Source: Reticulitermes speratus (taxonomy: Eukaryota > Arthropoda > Insecta > Blattodea > Rhinotermitidae). Taken from it: 64,000 bases of DNA. The notes beneath the pieces were generated by a model. That model made no database searches. It had not been told where the DNA came from and saw only the letters and a list, made by a program, of their open reading frames with translations. The stretch is taken from assembly GCA_021186555.1 (NCBI GenBank), contig JAJKFL010000006.1, positions 39,057,478-39,121,477 on the forward strand, in the 5' to 3' direction. A program made the translations under genes and the position numbers. Numbering within the stretch: the first letter of the stretch is position 1; the number at the start of each line of letters is the position of its first letter. Positions 9,775 to 21,809 of the stretch are shown one piece after another.

Positions 9775-10541
9775 TCGTGGCTTGTGTACGGGGACACAAC
9801 CGCAATCGTTTAAGGCGTGAATCCGTCTTTGTGTTATTAGAGGAAGGGTAAGATGTAAATGAATAAAGTCTTGGTGGTTGTAAGTGAAGTATAATTTTAT
9901 TTATCAAAGGCTGATGATAGAAGAAGTAAGATGCATATGGCATAGTAGCGGCGCACTCGAAGTACTCGCGCCGGCGTTGACGCGCTCGGCTTTCTTACGC
10001 TCTCTATACAATCTGCATCGTTCGGCATCAGTCAGTTTGGGCTTTTCTGATTCCTTTTGAATTTTCCTTTCCAATGATATACGTTTCTTACATTTCTGTT
10101 CATATTTCCTTTGCAATTTGTCGACATTATGAACATTTTCTTCAACTCAGCACACTTATCAGCTTATAACTTTACAAATTTTATTCTATCGGTTATTATT
10201 GCTAAATAATATTGTAGATCCTGTTATTCTGTACACATCGACGCCAATTTCAACGTCCTGTCTCTTCGCAATCCAAAGTTACACTGCCCAAACGCCGCGC
10301 GGCGTCGCCATTTACAGTGTTCACGCGCAAGCGCTACCCCTCCCCCCTCACCGCTGCACACCCCAACTACCCACCGTTTTAGATACGGACATCAACCCTC
10401 TATCCAACAAAATTTAAATCATTACATTATCGTTCATAGTTTACGAGATATAAGCGCGACAAATCTTGCCATTTTTTTTGGTCGCTAGAGTTTTCGTAGA
10501 GACCCCCTACACAGGATCGAATTTAAAGACGTATCCACGTC
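9775..10541 (-). mobile_element. Helitron-derived non-autonomous element, copy 2
   Basis: The left end has a GGGGACACAACCG block and GGCGTGAATCCGTCTTT (9814-9830); the right end has AAAGACGTATCCACGTC (10525-10541), which folds as a short GACGT/ACGTC hairpin. The gene remnant is on the minus strand (9904-10116), with a CG-rich block upstream (10290-10320). Termini, order and remnant match copies 1 and 3. The hairpin ends and Helitron-type coding remnant favour a Helitron/Helentron derivative; exact boundaries are uncertain. Confidence 0.6.
9904..10116 (-). pseudogene. Helitron protein N-terminus remnant
   Basis: A 70-residue frame with AERCRLYRERKKAE near residues 40-53, then GASTSSAP. A one-base shift after the linker opens another frame containing SYFFYHQPLINKII, a peptide with counterparts in copy 1 (YHCPVFNKI) and copy 3 (YHRPIINKI). 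This suggests the ancestral protein continued there and the copies have since shifted frame. No catalytic domain remains. Confidence 0.5.
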
Positions 10542-10544
10542 AAT

Positions 10545-12235
10545 ACCACTACTTTGAAAAGCTAAAGACGGTTTAGCTTTTGCCTAAGAATCTGTATAAT
10601 GGAATTGGTTTGCGTCATTCACCTTGGCAATGTAACGGTGTTAATGTTCAGTTCAGCTGTCATTCCGCGACTTATCCCTTCCGTGTCTTTAACCTCCCCT
10701 TCGTCTTATTCACGTCAAAAGGTGATGGGTTGTTAGAGGAAGAAATCGGAAAAGAGGGGCCGACTTACAGATAAGTGTGTGCACAGTGCTTTAGACCTGC
10801 CTGTTATTTATTTATATTTATTATGTACACAATACTGTCAGTGGCTTAAGCTCTGTGGTCAAACAGTTAGGTGCTTAAAGAATAATAAATTAGAAAGGGC
10901 GTGTAAAGAAGAGAAAGGAGTCTAATTTGAGATACTATCCTAGTGTCAGCTTGGAGAGGCTTGGAGAAACGACAAAAATTCTGAGTTCACACATCCGGTC
11001 TCAGGGCCGAACTGGGGACTTCCCGCATACGAAGCAGCAGAGCTACCAACTCGACCTAGGCGTTCGTAAATTGCTCTCTCGATCATCCAAGTGGCTATTT
11101 ATAACATGAAGAAAGACAATAAATGCCAGATATTGCATTAAACTGCAAAAACGACTGTGCACGTTCCTGTCTTGTGGTACCTAGTCCACTTTTGTACTCG
11201 AACAAAGTGTCTCAAGCTGTAACGCCACTGATTTGTACTCGGGAGGTGTCAGGTTCGAAGTTATGCCGACACAACGACTATCTGAAAGTGGTCCGCAGTG
11301 TTCCTCAGACCCTACAAGCAAATACCCAGCATATTCTCATATCTAGCGACCAACGTTTCCTTGCACATCCTTTCCAATTCACTATTCATCAATTATCCTA
11401 TCAGACGCTCTAATAAGAAGTTGTTACTAATGGCAAGCAAACACATTAAGGAAAGAGGGTTGTGCTAAGGGTTTAAAGAAAAAATAAAAAAACTCTATCA
11501 CGTATTCGGTACATTTAGGCATAAATCAATACAAAGAGGATTTTTAGATTAATTAAAGCAAAATATGATACTGAAAAACAAGTCTTATTTGTAAGTATTA
11601 AACAAACGATACTTTGGTAAATTGTTATAAATTGGAATATAAACGGGGAATAAAGAAGTATCTTCACGTTCGTGTGAAAAAGATAACTGGGATCCCTTTA
11701 AAGACGACAATGAACCTGAAATATACGAATTTAAAGATTCAGTTCGTGCAGCACAGTAAACACACTCCGTCTCAGTGATGAAAGCCAATGCGGTAAAGCT
11801 GCATCGCTTCTTCTTCTGACTTGTGAGAGCCATACAAAATACATAAATTCACTCTGTGGGCAGATTGTAGGCTTTTGAATGTTGAACCTTGCGGCACATA
11901 AAGTAACCACTAGGATTTACAGGGATAATATGGTTGAAAGGATTATAGGAACTGCAAGGAATAAGAAAAAGAAATGCGGGAAAAAGAATCCCTCTATATT
12001 AAGGGAAGAGTTTCACGAAGATATAGTATTAAAAGTTCAGAAACGCAAAAGATGTGACACCAACTCATGTCGAAAATGGTTACACATGAAAACAAATTGT
12101 AGCTCATGGTGTCAAAACTTTTCGGCCAAGTGCCACAACTGTTATGTGTTGGTTCGCGGGCTGCATGAGTAAAAATAAAAAAAAATTGTCTACCTAACAT
12201 CCTAAATTATTGTGTAATTTGTGTGTGTGTATATA
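10545..12235. other. Mostly featureless; possible tRNA-like SINE trace at 10980-11065
   Basis: On the minus strand near 10980-11065 an A-box-like GAGTTGGTAGCTCTGC and a B-box-like AGTTCGGCCC occur at SINE spacing, possibly an eroded SINE head. A (GT)n(TA)n run lies at about 12220-12240. Nothing else is recognised. Confidence 0.35.
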
Positions 12236-12240
12236 TATAT

Positions 12241-13482
12241 GCCACAGGAAAGAGAGTAGCATGGATACTTAAAAGACAGATTGAATGGAAAACTGAGGAT
12301 GTACTTGGAGAAGATCGGGTTTAGAAGAGGGAAGGAAACTAGGGATGCAATTGGGATGCTGAGCAATAATGTCAGAAAGAACTTTGGACATAGATGAAGA
12401 ATTGTGTGCTTGCTTCATAGAATGGCAGAGAGCATTTTACCGTGTAAAATGGACAAAATTAATGCAGATGCTCAAGGAAACTGGTACCGATTGGCGCGTC
12501 AGAGGATTGATCAACAAACTGTACATGGATCAGAGTGTTAAAGTACGACTGGACCAAGGGGAGAAGAGAAGTGTGAAGATTGGAAGAGGAGTTAGACAAG
12601 GATACTGTCTGTTACCGATTCTGTTCAACTTATACAGCCAGTACCTTACCAAGGAAGCTCTTGAAGGGTTTGGAGACTTCAAAATAGGAGGACAAGTAAT
12701 TCGCACTGTGAAATATGCAGATGACCTTGTGCTTCTGGCTAGGGAAGAAAACGGTGCTACAGGGCATGGTTGATAGACTAATTGAAATTGTAAAATGCAA
12801 TGGAATGGAAATGAATGTGGAAAACACAAAGGTAATGAGAATCTCAAGGCAATCATCCTCAGTACAGAATACGATAGATCAAAAACAACTGCAGGATGTG
12901 GAATAATTCAACAATCTGGGTAACCTGTCAACAAATGATGCAAGACGTACACGTGAAATTAAATACAGGCTTGCCATGGCAAAAGCAGCATTCTTCTATT
13001 ACCACAAATTGGAACTAAATTTAAGGAAGAAACTAGTAAAGTGCTACATTTGGAACATAGCTGTGTATGGTGCTTAAACGTGGACACTTCGGAAAGTAAA
13101 TCAGAAATACCTAGAAAGTTTTAAAATGTGGTGCTGAAGAAGGATGGAGAAGATCAGTTGGACCGATCGTGTGAAGAATGGAGAAGTATAACATAGGGTC
13201 AAGGAGGAGAGAAATATCCTACATGCAATAACAAGAAGGAAATCTAAGTGGATTAGTCACATCTTGCATAGTAACTGCCTTCTAAAACACGTTATTGAAG
13301 GAAAGATAGAAGAGAGGATATAAGTGACGGAAAGACGAAGAAGAAGACGAAAGCAGCTACTGGATGAGCTTGAGGAAACGACAGGATACTGGAAATTGAA
13401 ACAGGAAGCACTAGATCGCTCTCTGGAGAACTCGTTCGGAAGAGACTATGGACATGTCCTAAGACAGACTGCAGGATGATAA
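12241..13482 (+). mobile_element. LINE-Y: 3' half of a non-LTR retrotransposon, decayed
   Basis: The fragment begins inside the reverse transcriptase and runs to a simple-sequence tail of GAT/TAA words (13480-13505), as in many LINEs whose 3' ends are microsatellite-like. The plus frame holds the RT motifs GVRQG...PILFNLY and KYADDLVLLA, followed in other frames by the C-terminal KCYIWNIAVYGA region and a late HILHSNCLLKHVIEGKIEER segment. Several stops and frameshifts make it dead. The 5' half with the endonuclease is missing. The clade (RTE-like or other) cannot be fixed by eye. Confidence 0.85.
12369..12773 (+). pseudogene. Reverse transcriptase domain fragment (LINE-Y)
   Basis: A 134-residue open piece with ordered RT motifs: a CFIEWQRAFYRV segment (finger/palm, normally DWQKAFDRV), GRGVRQGYCLLPILFNLY, and the catalytic YADD (codons 12714-12725). 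The first catalytic Asp region is altered and the frame is lost just after LLAREE by a small indel near 12750; the expected continuation is readable in the next frame to 12906. It shows what the element was but cannot make a working enzyme. Confidence 0.8.
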
Positions 13483-13509
13483 TGATGATAATAATAATGA
13501 TGATATTAT

Positions 13510-14280
13510 GCAATATACTACATACATAATTTGCAAATGTGACCGCAGGCCGCATACCTCAAGCTAGCGGGTCGCGGTTTAGATACCCCAGGTGTAGCTT
13601 ATTGGAAAGTTTAACTTGTACAAAGTGACAGACATAAAAATATTATGAAATACTTATTCACAATTATACGTGAATGGGAAAATGAAGTCAGTACGACCTT
13701 AATGCTCTTTAAGACGTGAAAAGAGAAGGCGAAGAGAAGAGGAATGATTGTGTCGGTACTGTAGCATTGTTAATGTGACTGAGGAGACAGAGCAATACAA
13801 ATGCATGAAAAGACCTGAAATCTGTAACAACTCGATGCTACACGGTGTCACATAACGCGAAAGTGATATAGGGCTCAAATAAAATTAAACCAAATTAATC
13901 GGACATTGTAAAATCCGAGGCACTGACACTGAACTCTTCAAGTGTTAAAACTGTGCAGCAGCTTGTAGTCGGTAAGCGATGTATAGAGTGCCACTTTGTG
14001 GCTGATATCGGAGGTGTGAGAGGATTTAATTAATGCCTGCTTGACAAGGGCTCTCGGAGTGACGCTGGCAAATCGTGCAAGAACGGCTCATCCATTTACT
14101 CCAATCGACTTCGTCAAAGGATTAGTTAATATTAACTTGGAGAAGTATTTTTAAACACCAGTTTATATAAAAAAAAATGCGTAGAATAACATTCACGAAT
14201 TACACAGCGGTCCTACAGATAAACTCATAATATAAGACCCAGGATGTCCAGCCAGTAGGTATGCATTCTAGAAACTGATG
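13510..14280. other. No recognisable feature
   Basis: No repeat structure or readable protein between the LINE-Y tail and the hAT element. Confidence 0.4.
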
Positions 14281-14289
14281 GGTCTAGTG

Positions 14290-15002
14290 CAGGGGTCGGG
14301 GAACTTTTTTACCTATTACCCCAAAATATATTTATTTACGCCGACGTTACCCCGTTCATTTGAAAGGGAGAAAATTATAGATTATTTAAATTCAAAAGGT
14401 TTATTGAATCTATTTATACGGAGAATACAATTATAAATATAAGTTTTAAGTTTTTTAAAGTTCATTTAAATTTACAATAATTTAATTGGTAAACGTGGCA
14501 CTAAGACATGTCCTCAAGATGAAGGCAGTATTTAATTATTTTATTGACCATCGAAAATTAATCGAGCAAGGAGAAAATATATTAATCAAATTATCGAACT
14601 AACATACAACTAAAATATGGTTAATAAATGAAAATCTTAGACTTAAAATAGAACTATTTAAATAAATTAAATTAAATAACTACTTAAATCGACTTAAACA
14701 AAGCAAAAACATGTGTCAAAAAATAAGGTTAAGGCGGGTAATAGACAACTGACAAATAATATCTGTTTAGCCACTTGACAACGCCTTAGCAACCAAATTG
14801 TTTGGAGTTCAACATGGCGTGACGTCTCCTGAAACACGTCTATTACATTGGCCAGATGCAGTGTTGTCAGAAGAAAAATTTCTGTCGTAACAAGGAACGC
14901 GCTTTTTATATAATTTTATTTATGTCTATTGAGTCCTCATTACCCCCAAGAATTTCATTTTTACCCCACTTGGGGTAATTTACCCCGGTTCGCCGACCCC
15001 TG
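14290..15002. mobile_element. Non-autonomous hAT element (MITE)
   Basis: 713 bp, flanked by a perfect 8-bp duplication GTCTAGTG (14282-14289 and 15003-15010), the hallmark of hAT insertion. The inverted ends begin CAGGGGTCGG(G/C)GAAC, matching the CAGGGGTCGG-type ends of many hAT elements. GGGGTAA words occur near both ends. The interior is AT-rich without a transposase frame, so it depended on an autonomous partner not seen here. Confidence 0.92.
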
Positions 15003-15117
15003 GTCTAGTGTATCTGAAAATAGTTTTAATGGGCAGGAGCCAGAAAATACAAGCACAGCGTAACAATTCTGGTGCCCTAACGCTGTTACTGGCTGTAAAT
15101 GTTAATTTTACCCTTTC

Positions 15118-15500
15118 ATTAATTAGAAGACTACACAACGAGGAGCTTTATTATCTGTACTCCTCACCGAATATTATCCGAGTGATAAAATAAATAAGAA
15201 TGAGATGGACGGGGCATGTGGCACGTATGTGAGACAGGAGAGATGTATACAGGGTTTTGGTGAGGAAACATGAGGAAAAGATACTACTTGGAAGACTTAG
15301 GCGTAAATGGGAGAATAATATTAAAATGGATCTTCAAGAAATGGGATGGGAGGCATGGACTGGATTTATCTGGCTCAGGATAGGGACAGGTGGCGGGATC
15401 TTGTGAGTATGGTAATGAACCTTCGGGTTCCATAAAATGCGGGGTTTCTTGACTAGCTGAGGACCGGTTACCTTCTCAAGAAGGACTCTGCTCAATGGAG
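15118..15500 (+). mobile_element. LINE-X 3' end (RT C-terminal region plus 3' UTR)
   Basis: Plus-strand reading with one internal stop and a frame change gives [20 protein letters not shown], then MRWTGHVARM, then [20 protein letters not shown]: the typical C-terminal tail of a non-LTR reverse transcriptase protein. The 3' UTR contains AACCTTCGGGTTCC and GGACTCTGCTCAATGGAG. The minus-strand copy at 18.0 kb shows the same order. It lies eight bases downstream of the hAT target duplication, so the hAT may have inserted next to or into the LINE; its upstream part is not clear. Confidence 0.75.
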
Positions 15501-15764
15501 TTCAGTTCAGTTCCCTTTATTTAATTATTTCTAAAAGGGTAAGACATAAGGAAAAGTTTACAGGACGTAAAAGGGAATTTTTCTTTTCTCTAGAAAGTCT
15601 GTTCGAAATACGTTTCACTTCAAAACATTTCCCCAGTTAAGCTTGAAATATGCACAGAAGGGCTTGTACGCAGAGTGTTCAATAACTAAGGTTCCCTAGG
15701 TCATACAAATTAAATGACAAGCCATTACAATATTAATTATAGCCCATTTATTCCACTTAAAGAG

Positions 15765-15830
15765 TCATTATTTTTCAACATAATCCCCGAGCGCATTAAT
15801 GTATATTCCCCACCTTGGTACGAGCTTAAC
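15765..15830 (-). pseudogene. Possible mariner-type transposase C-terminal scrap
   Basis: Minus-strand reading gives KLVPRWGIYINALGDYVEK followed by a stop, which resembles the end of mariner-like transposases (a W..C....GDY.EK pattern). The residues upstream do not align with a catalytic domain, so this is tentative. Confidence 0.3.
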
Positions 15831-16660
15831 AATTTCGTCTCGGTAGAAATTGGACTCCTGCATTCGTTACAATTCAAGAGCAGTTATTTCAACTTCCTCC
15901 TTCTTGTGGAATCGACGAATATCTTTGTTGCTTCAAAGGCAAAAACAAACGGAAGTCCGATGGGGCAAGGTAAAAAATACAGTGCGGTTAATGATCCAGA
16001 AAGTCCCAGTGAAATGATAGCAACAAAATTTGTGTGTGATGTGCGCTGTGTGGTATACCATTTTTGTGTTAAACGATCACACTGGCGGCAGGTGGCGATC
16101 ACCATGCACCTCTAACAATTGGCGGCGAGTTTCGATGGGGGGAAATCTGTTTTCGCCCACAAAACCCGAATCAGGCTACGAACTTCTTATTGGGACGAAG
16201 TCGCTGTCTTTGCGAATTAACCAATCCCATGAATGGCATCTGACTGATTGACCGTTGCGCCATCTGTTTCATGTTACTCCTACTGCTAGTGCTCCCTCCT
16301 ACTGCTTCTTTAACATGAAAGAAAAGCTTACATAATGAACATGCCTCGTATGTCTTCATTTAAAGTGTTCGTTATATTACTTCGGTTTTAACCAAAATTA
16401 GAATCTTTTAACAGATCTGTAGTAAGCATCCACCGTATAGAAGTGTGTGTGAAAATCCTTCGATTATTTCTCGAGTTGCTGGATCCGTGCATACGGAAAT
16501 TCTAAATTAATAGATCTTTGGCACAGATACTGACGCATCTAAAACGGCCTACAAGAGTCAGTGTGCTCTTACAGAGACTTGAGAATTACTGCAGATTTCT
16601 GAACCACGTACAAACATACCGCATTTGAAGGTTAGGCCTATATAAGAAGGTATTACGTAA

Positions 16661-16900
16661 TTTTTTATTGCATGGTGCAACAGCCCCCAGTGGGCCAGGG
16701 GCCTCCTCATTATTGAGGCTTCACGATCATACTCAGACACACCACACTCGGTAGGACTCCTTCGGACGAATGATAAGCCCGACGCAGAGACCTCTACTTG
16801 ACAACTCACAACAATCACAAGAGACATATATTCATGCCTCCGGCGGGATTTGAACCCGCAATCCCAGCAATGGAGCGGCCGCAGACCGCGCGGCCCCTGG
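16661..16900 (-). mobile_element. SINE family B copy
   Basis: Minus strand: head at the right with CGCGCGGTCTGCGGCCGCTCC, B box GGTTCAAATCCCG (about 16850-16862), body words matching 2.4 and 52.8 kb, and the T-rich (A-tail) end near 16662. No clear target duplication was found. Substitutions are spread throughout, so it is older than the 2.4-kb copy. Confidence 0.75.
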
Positions 16901-17099
16901 CATCGTTGTACGTCATATTACTGACGTAAATCGGAGAATTATTGCGGAATGGATGTTTGGGAAATAAATGCAGAAACGTCTTGAAGAGCAACGAGTAGAG
17001 AACATTATGACGGATCTATCTCAGACAGTACAGTGACTAGGGTTAAGTACTAAACGCCTGAGAAATCGACGTTCAGTTCCTGAGACAGACATCTGTCTT

Positions 17100-17270
17100 C
17101 TCCACAGGTCGTGCAGACCGGTTCTGGCGTCCAACCAGGGAACTATCCAATGGGTAGCAGGGACAACTTCTCCGAGTGTAAAGCGGTTGGGACGTAAACC
17201 TGACCAGTCCCTTCCATACACTGCCGAGATTAAAAATGCGTGCAGCTAGATCCCATTATGCACACATATT
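17100..17270 (+). mobile_element. SINE family D fragment
   Basis: AAAGCGG...GACC, GCCGAGATTAAAAATGCGTG and a pyrimidine-rich tail with GGCTCTTGGTGCTTA follow the family D body order. The head is missing. Confidence 0.4.
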
Positions 17271-18001
17271 TAGGCTCTTGGTGCTTAATCACAAAAACGT
17301 GCTGTAGAAATGAGTAGTGTTGTGTGGAGTGGATAAAAATGGCTCCACTTAGGGTCCAATATCATTACACATTGTGATCTAAGTTATGGACCTATTACCA
17401 GAATTTCTACGTTGTTGATAGCAATCATCTGTTAATTCGTTTGTAATTTATTTCATTTACGAATTTGGTTCTTTCACGAGTAGTTCCTTAGTTATATGGT
17501 TAATTGTTTCTAGTGTATTTATTAATTACTAGGGTAGTTTACCGGTTAGTTTCTTGGTTGTGGTTGATTTTTGTTTAATTTTTTTTTGTGACAACTTTTT
17601 GGCGGGTTGTGTATCTCAGTTGGACACCCCTGATCACCTTCACTCTCACGCCATTATGTGTGTCGGTCGGAATCTGCCAAGTTTACTGAGATCGTAATAA
17701 TTCAGGAGCCGCTTTAGTAATGGACAGCCGCGTCAATCCATTTACAGTTGAAGGCTGTGAAGGGAAGCCGAAGACGGACAATGTAGCAGTGGCTTGTAAG
17801 CAATCAGCGATAAAAATCAGCCCTGCGCTTCGTATAAGACTGGATTATAACAACTATTTGCCCAGTGACAGGACACACCTTCACTTCCATCGATTTGAAT
17901 ATCGCAGTTTATCTGACGTTCTTAAATATCATTACATATTATTCAGTTGTAGGCATAAAGAACTTGAGATGCATTGCTGGAGGCGATTAACCAACTCCAT
18001 G

Positions 18002-18545
18002 AAGCAGAGTCCTTCTTGAGAAGCTAACAGGTCCTCAGCTAGTCAAGAAATTCCCCGCATTTTACAGAACCCGAAGGTTCATTACCTCATTCACAACAGC
18101 CCGCCACCCGTCCCTATCCTGAGCCAGATTAAGTCAGTCCATGCCTCCCCACACTACTTCTTGAAAATCCACATTAATATTATCCTTCCATCTACGTCTA
18201 GGTCTTCTAAGTGGTCTGTTTCTGTCAGGTCTCCCATTAAAACCCTGTATGCACTTCTCCTGTTTCCCATACGTGCCACATGTCCCGCCCATCCCATTTG
18301 TTTCTTGATTTAATCACCCGAATAATATTTGGTGAGGAGTATAGGCCATGAAGCTCCGCGTTAGTAGTCTTCTCCACTCCCCTGTTGCCTCGTCCCTCTT
18401 AGGTCCAAATATCCTCCTCAGCACCCTATTATCGAAAAACTTCAGCCTATGTTCCATCCTCAATAAGACGGACCAAGCTTCACACCCATACAAAACAGAA
18501 AGCAAAAGTGCAGTTCCCTATATCTTAATCTTTATATTTTTTGTA
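18002..18545 (-). mobile_element. LINE-X 3' end, best minus-strand copy
   Basis: Minus-strand translation shows VLYGCEAWSV, NRVLRRIFGPKRDEATGEWR and TPHQILFG in one 63-residue frame (18314-18505), a characteristic C-terminal region of LINE reverse transcriptases. In shifted frames it continues through an [17 protein letters not shown]-like region to the 3' UTR (AGTCCTTCTTGAGAAG near 18010). Frameshifts make it non-functional. It is the same family as the fragments at 2.0, 5.4, 15.1, 28.0, 30.5 and 40.2 kb. Confidence 0.8.
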
Positions 18546-18549
18546 GCAA

Positions 18550-20615
18550 ACTAGAAGACAAAGGATTTGCTGGAGATAGAATATGTGATTTCTGTAAGAA
18601 GAAGCCTGGAAATTGAAGGATTTACAATTTTCACGTCGGTGAGTACCAGTGTTACGGTCTGCTGGGTTTAACTTCGTATTGTTCGACAAGTGCCTACGTT
18701 GCGGAAGAAACTGCTGCCTATATCTTCAGGGAAGAAGTATTTCTACCCTAATTACTGCGACAAAAGCTTCCTTCCTACAGGGAATCGAACACCGTTAATC
18801 CAGTCCACAACTGGTAACTGTTTTTACGAAACCACCGCAGTTCATATTATTCATCTGAAACCGGAAATAAACCCATTTCGGAATTACGGCACAATTAAAA
18901 AATAGTTCCGGTTTCGAAAATGGACCAGCAGCATCTATACTGCTCACTTTAATTCTTTCTTGATTCAAGGCATATTCAGTTCCACTAAGTCTCTTCTATT
19001 TTAATTCGAAATGTATTTAGTTCTACTAAGCCTTTTATTTGTTGATTTGAAGTATATTCACTTCACTAAGTCTCTTCGTTGTTGAATTCTGTTGTTGTGT
19101 CTGCATACCTCTGCTATATGACTTCTCAATAAAAAGTAAAATCCATTTTACCATCTTCTTACATTTCAAGCTAACCAACGTCCACCAAACTGAACCTGCT
19201 CTAGCCCCTCGTTATACCGCGAGTTTCATCCTGCCTTCCACTGTTAATGCATATATATTGTCTTACAAATCTCTATAAACACTTTAATTACATTATATGA
19301 CGGTACTTAAGCAGACCTTGCTGGATGCTGAAGGTGGCGGGGATAGTTCACGGCCCTGTCGTTTCTACAGTCACAGAATTACTGTATTTGTTCAAACAGA
19401 AAAAAACTCAATGCGCATCCTTTCCTGAGACAAAGAGGCTTTCTTATTTGACATGTTTATCTTTCTTCCGCTGCACTTGCACAGTAGCCCAATTACCTGT
19501 CCAGTTCCTTAACGTTTGCCTACTGACAAATTGGTGTACTTATTCGAGCCGAACATTGGGTTCAAATCCCAGGCAAGACATGTCCTTGTATACGAACGTG
19601 AACATGGAAATATCTTAAAATTCAAGTTTGACAAAACGAGACAGCATATTTTAAGAGTGCAGCTGTTTCTTTAACCTAATTTGGACCCCCCCCCCCTCCA
19701 TACTCCACAACGTTACATGTTACTATCCAGCTTACGATAGCTAATATTACTCATTCCGCGAAAGCAAGTAGTGTGTTACGTTACGCTTGGACACAGCAAA
19801 AATTAGGTTTCGACAACTTTACTGGACCCCAATTCAGAGTCGACTGGAATATTTAATTTAGATTCGAAGACGTACGTCACTTTTCCAGCGTATTTCGCTG
19901 AGACTATTTTGTATCCGAGGATAATTTAATTTATTTTACCCAATGAGTATTACGCTGTTTCCTTTATGAAACTTTGGTCAGCCAATGGCAAAAGACCTCG
20001 TTTGTTGTCTGAAACATTTGTCAGAAATGTCACTTCTGGAACATGACATACGTACTGAAGCGAATTCATGAATTCTCAGCTTTTGATCAAATACTCAGAG
20101 CGGTTACATTTCTTCGCTTACCGAGGTTATGTATAAAAACACCTAGCGGCACATACCCGCCTACAACGAGACAGTGAACCGTTGTAACACTGTCGGGAAA
20201 GAACTACTAAATGTGTACAACAGTAACTTTAGTTATCCAAAATTATTCCCTGTTCATTCACTAGGTATCGTCTTTCCTACAACACTCAATTCCCTTGTCG
20301 CCAGAGCGCATCCCGTCAAAACCCTAAAGAAGAAATCCGTGCCTACATTTCAGCTAAACCGTACACTTAGACATCTCGACTTCTCACCCACTCCATCTGC
20401 CGTAATTTTTCAATAGCATCCATCTATGTGCTACGAAGTGTAAGAAATAAGGACAGTAGTGATTTGCTTTGACATCAGTGGGCCTCGAACGTGGCCTGAT
20501 TGCGAATAGTGGCAGTACAGTACAGTATAGGTGTATCAAGGGTTTCGTGCTGCAAGCGCAGTGACTACTAAGAGAAATGTTATTCAGTTGAGTAGAAATT
20601 AAACATCATCACAGA
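18550..20615. other. No firm feature; SINE-like B box at 19560
   Basis: A GGGTTCAAATCCC word at about 19558-19571, preceded by a possible A box, may be the head of an eroded SINE. A C-run lies near 19687-19696. No protein is recognised. Confidence 0.3.
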
Positions 20616-21079
20616 ATCAGGAGTGGAAAAACAAAAGTTGTTTTCCCACACAGCGTGGAATTCCAGAAGGAAAAATACGCGGATTGATAAAAGAATAAGA
20701 AGAGTTACGTTCGTTTGTGGACTCTATAGAACGACGACTCAGGGCTTTAAAGAAATAAAGGCAGACTTTGTGAAAATAGTGAGTAGACAAGTGTTCACAC
20801 AAGTGGGTTTTACAGATACGTACCGAAAATGTCGACAAACAGTGTAATTTTAAAAGCGAAAACAGTTAATTTATTAAATTACTTAACAGAGACGAGGCAC
20901 TTAAAAGCTTCAGAAATGTTGCTTTTGGAGTGGAGTTTCGACACAGGAGGCGAATCTGCATCTAGCAGCAGTGTCGAAGCCGAACAGTTTCTAGAAATTT
21001 GCGTAAATCAGTGGAATACTACACTACTGACGAAATATCTGTTCCCTGCTAACTGCCCTTGAACAAGTCATTAGATCTT

Positions 21080-21480
21080 TAAAAATGCACCCTAAAAGCA
21101 GGTACTAAAACAAAAAAGAAAACAGTGACTTTATTGCTGCGAACAAAGAAGACTGACAAAGAGAAGCTCAAACTTTTTGCTGCCTGTGATCTACGTGAAT
21201 ATTTCAAGTGCTTGGACTTGGACGATACGTGATACTTTGCTTACTTTTCTGACATTGTGATTGTGCCATCAGTAGGACGCCATCTACTGTCAAAAAAGTT
21301 GAAGAAATTTTTTATTCCTGGATTACTGTCCAGCCTATCATTCTGCTGATGTCCTGAAATCGAACACCACTGCAGCCTATGGATCAAGTCATCATTGGAA
21401 CCTACTATCGCTACGAGATCCTTCGTGTTGTCGTAAAACCTGAAATGCATGTTACAGATTATCTAAGGATATTAACGCTA
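21080..21480 (+). pseudogene. Broken Tigger/jerky-type DDE transposase fragment
   Basis: Three forward frames together give an ordered trace: VPSVGRHLLSKKLKKF, then DYCPAYHSADVLKS (the catalytic D with the usual DNxPxH box changed to DYCPAYH), then TPLQPMDQVIIGTYYR. The last is the LQPMDQGVI-type signature of pogo/Tigger/jerky transposases of the CENP-B-related class. Stops and at least two frame changes separate the pieces. Frames at 20829-21062 and 21551-21805 may be flanking parts but are not recognisable. It could be a former transposon or a dead domesticated gene; no inverted ends were found. Confidence 0.6.
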
Positions 21481-21809
21481 AATGATGTTACTTTCAGTGC
21501 TGGTTCAACTAAAATCTAAACTCAGCTGCTACTGCAAACTGCTGAAATAAATGTGTTGTAAAGATGGCGTCACAAAAGATGAGACGAAGTTAAATCCGTT
21601 TTCTACACAAGACACAAAGGTACAATCTGCTAACATAGAAGAAGCTGGTCTCATGGCTTTGATTGATGCATATGTGGAAACTTCGACTGCGCCATGCTTT
21701 AGTGGAAAAGATTCTGGGACAAATTGGAACACAACTGACGAATCTGAAACAGAAAGTGGCTCTGTAAACAGTTGTAGTGTTGCCAGTGGTAGAGGTTCCA
21801 AGTAACAGG

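Noticed and set aside
15714-16115. 133-residue plus-strand protein
   Set aside because: The only suggestive signal here is a minus-strand mariner-like tail; the plus frame shows no motif.
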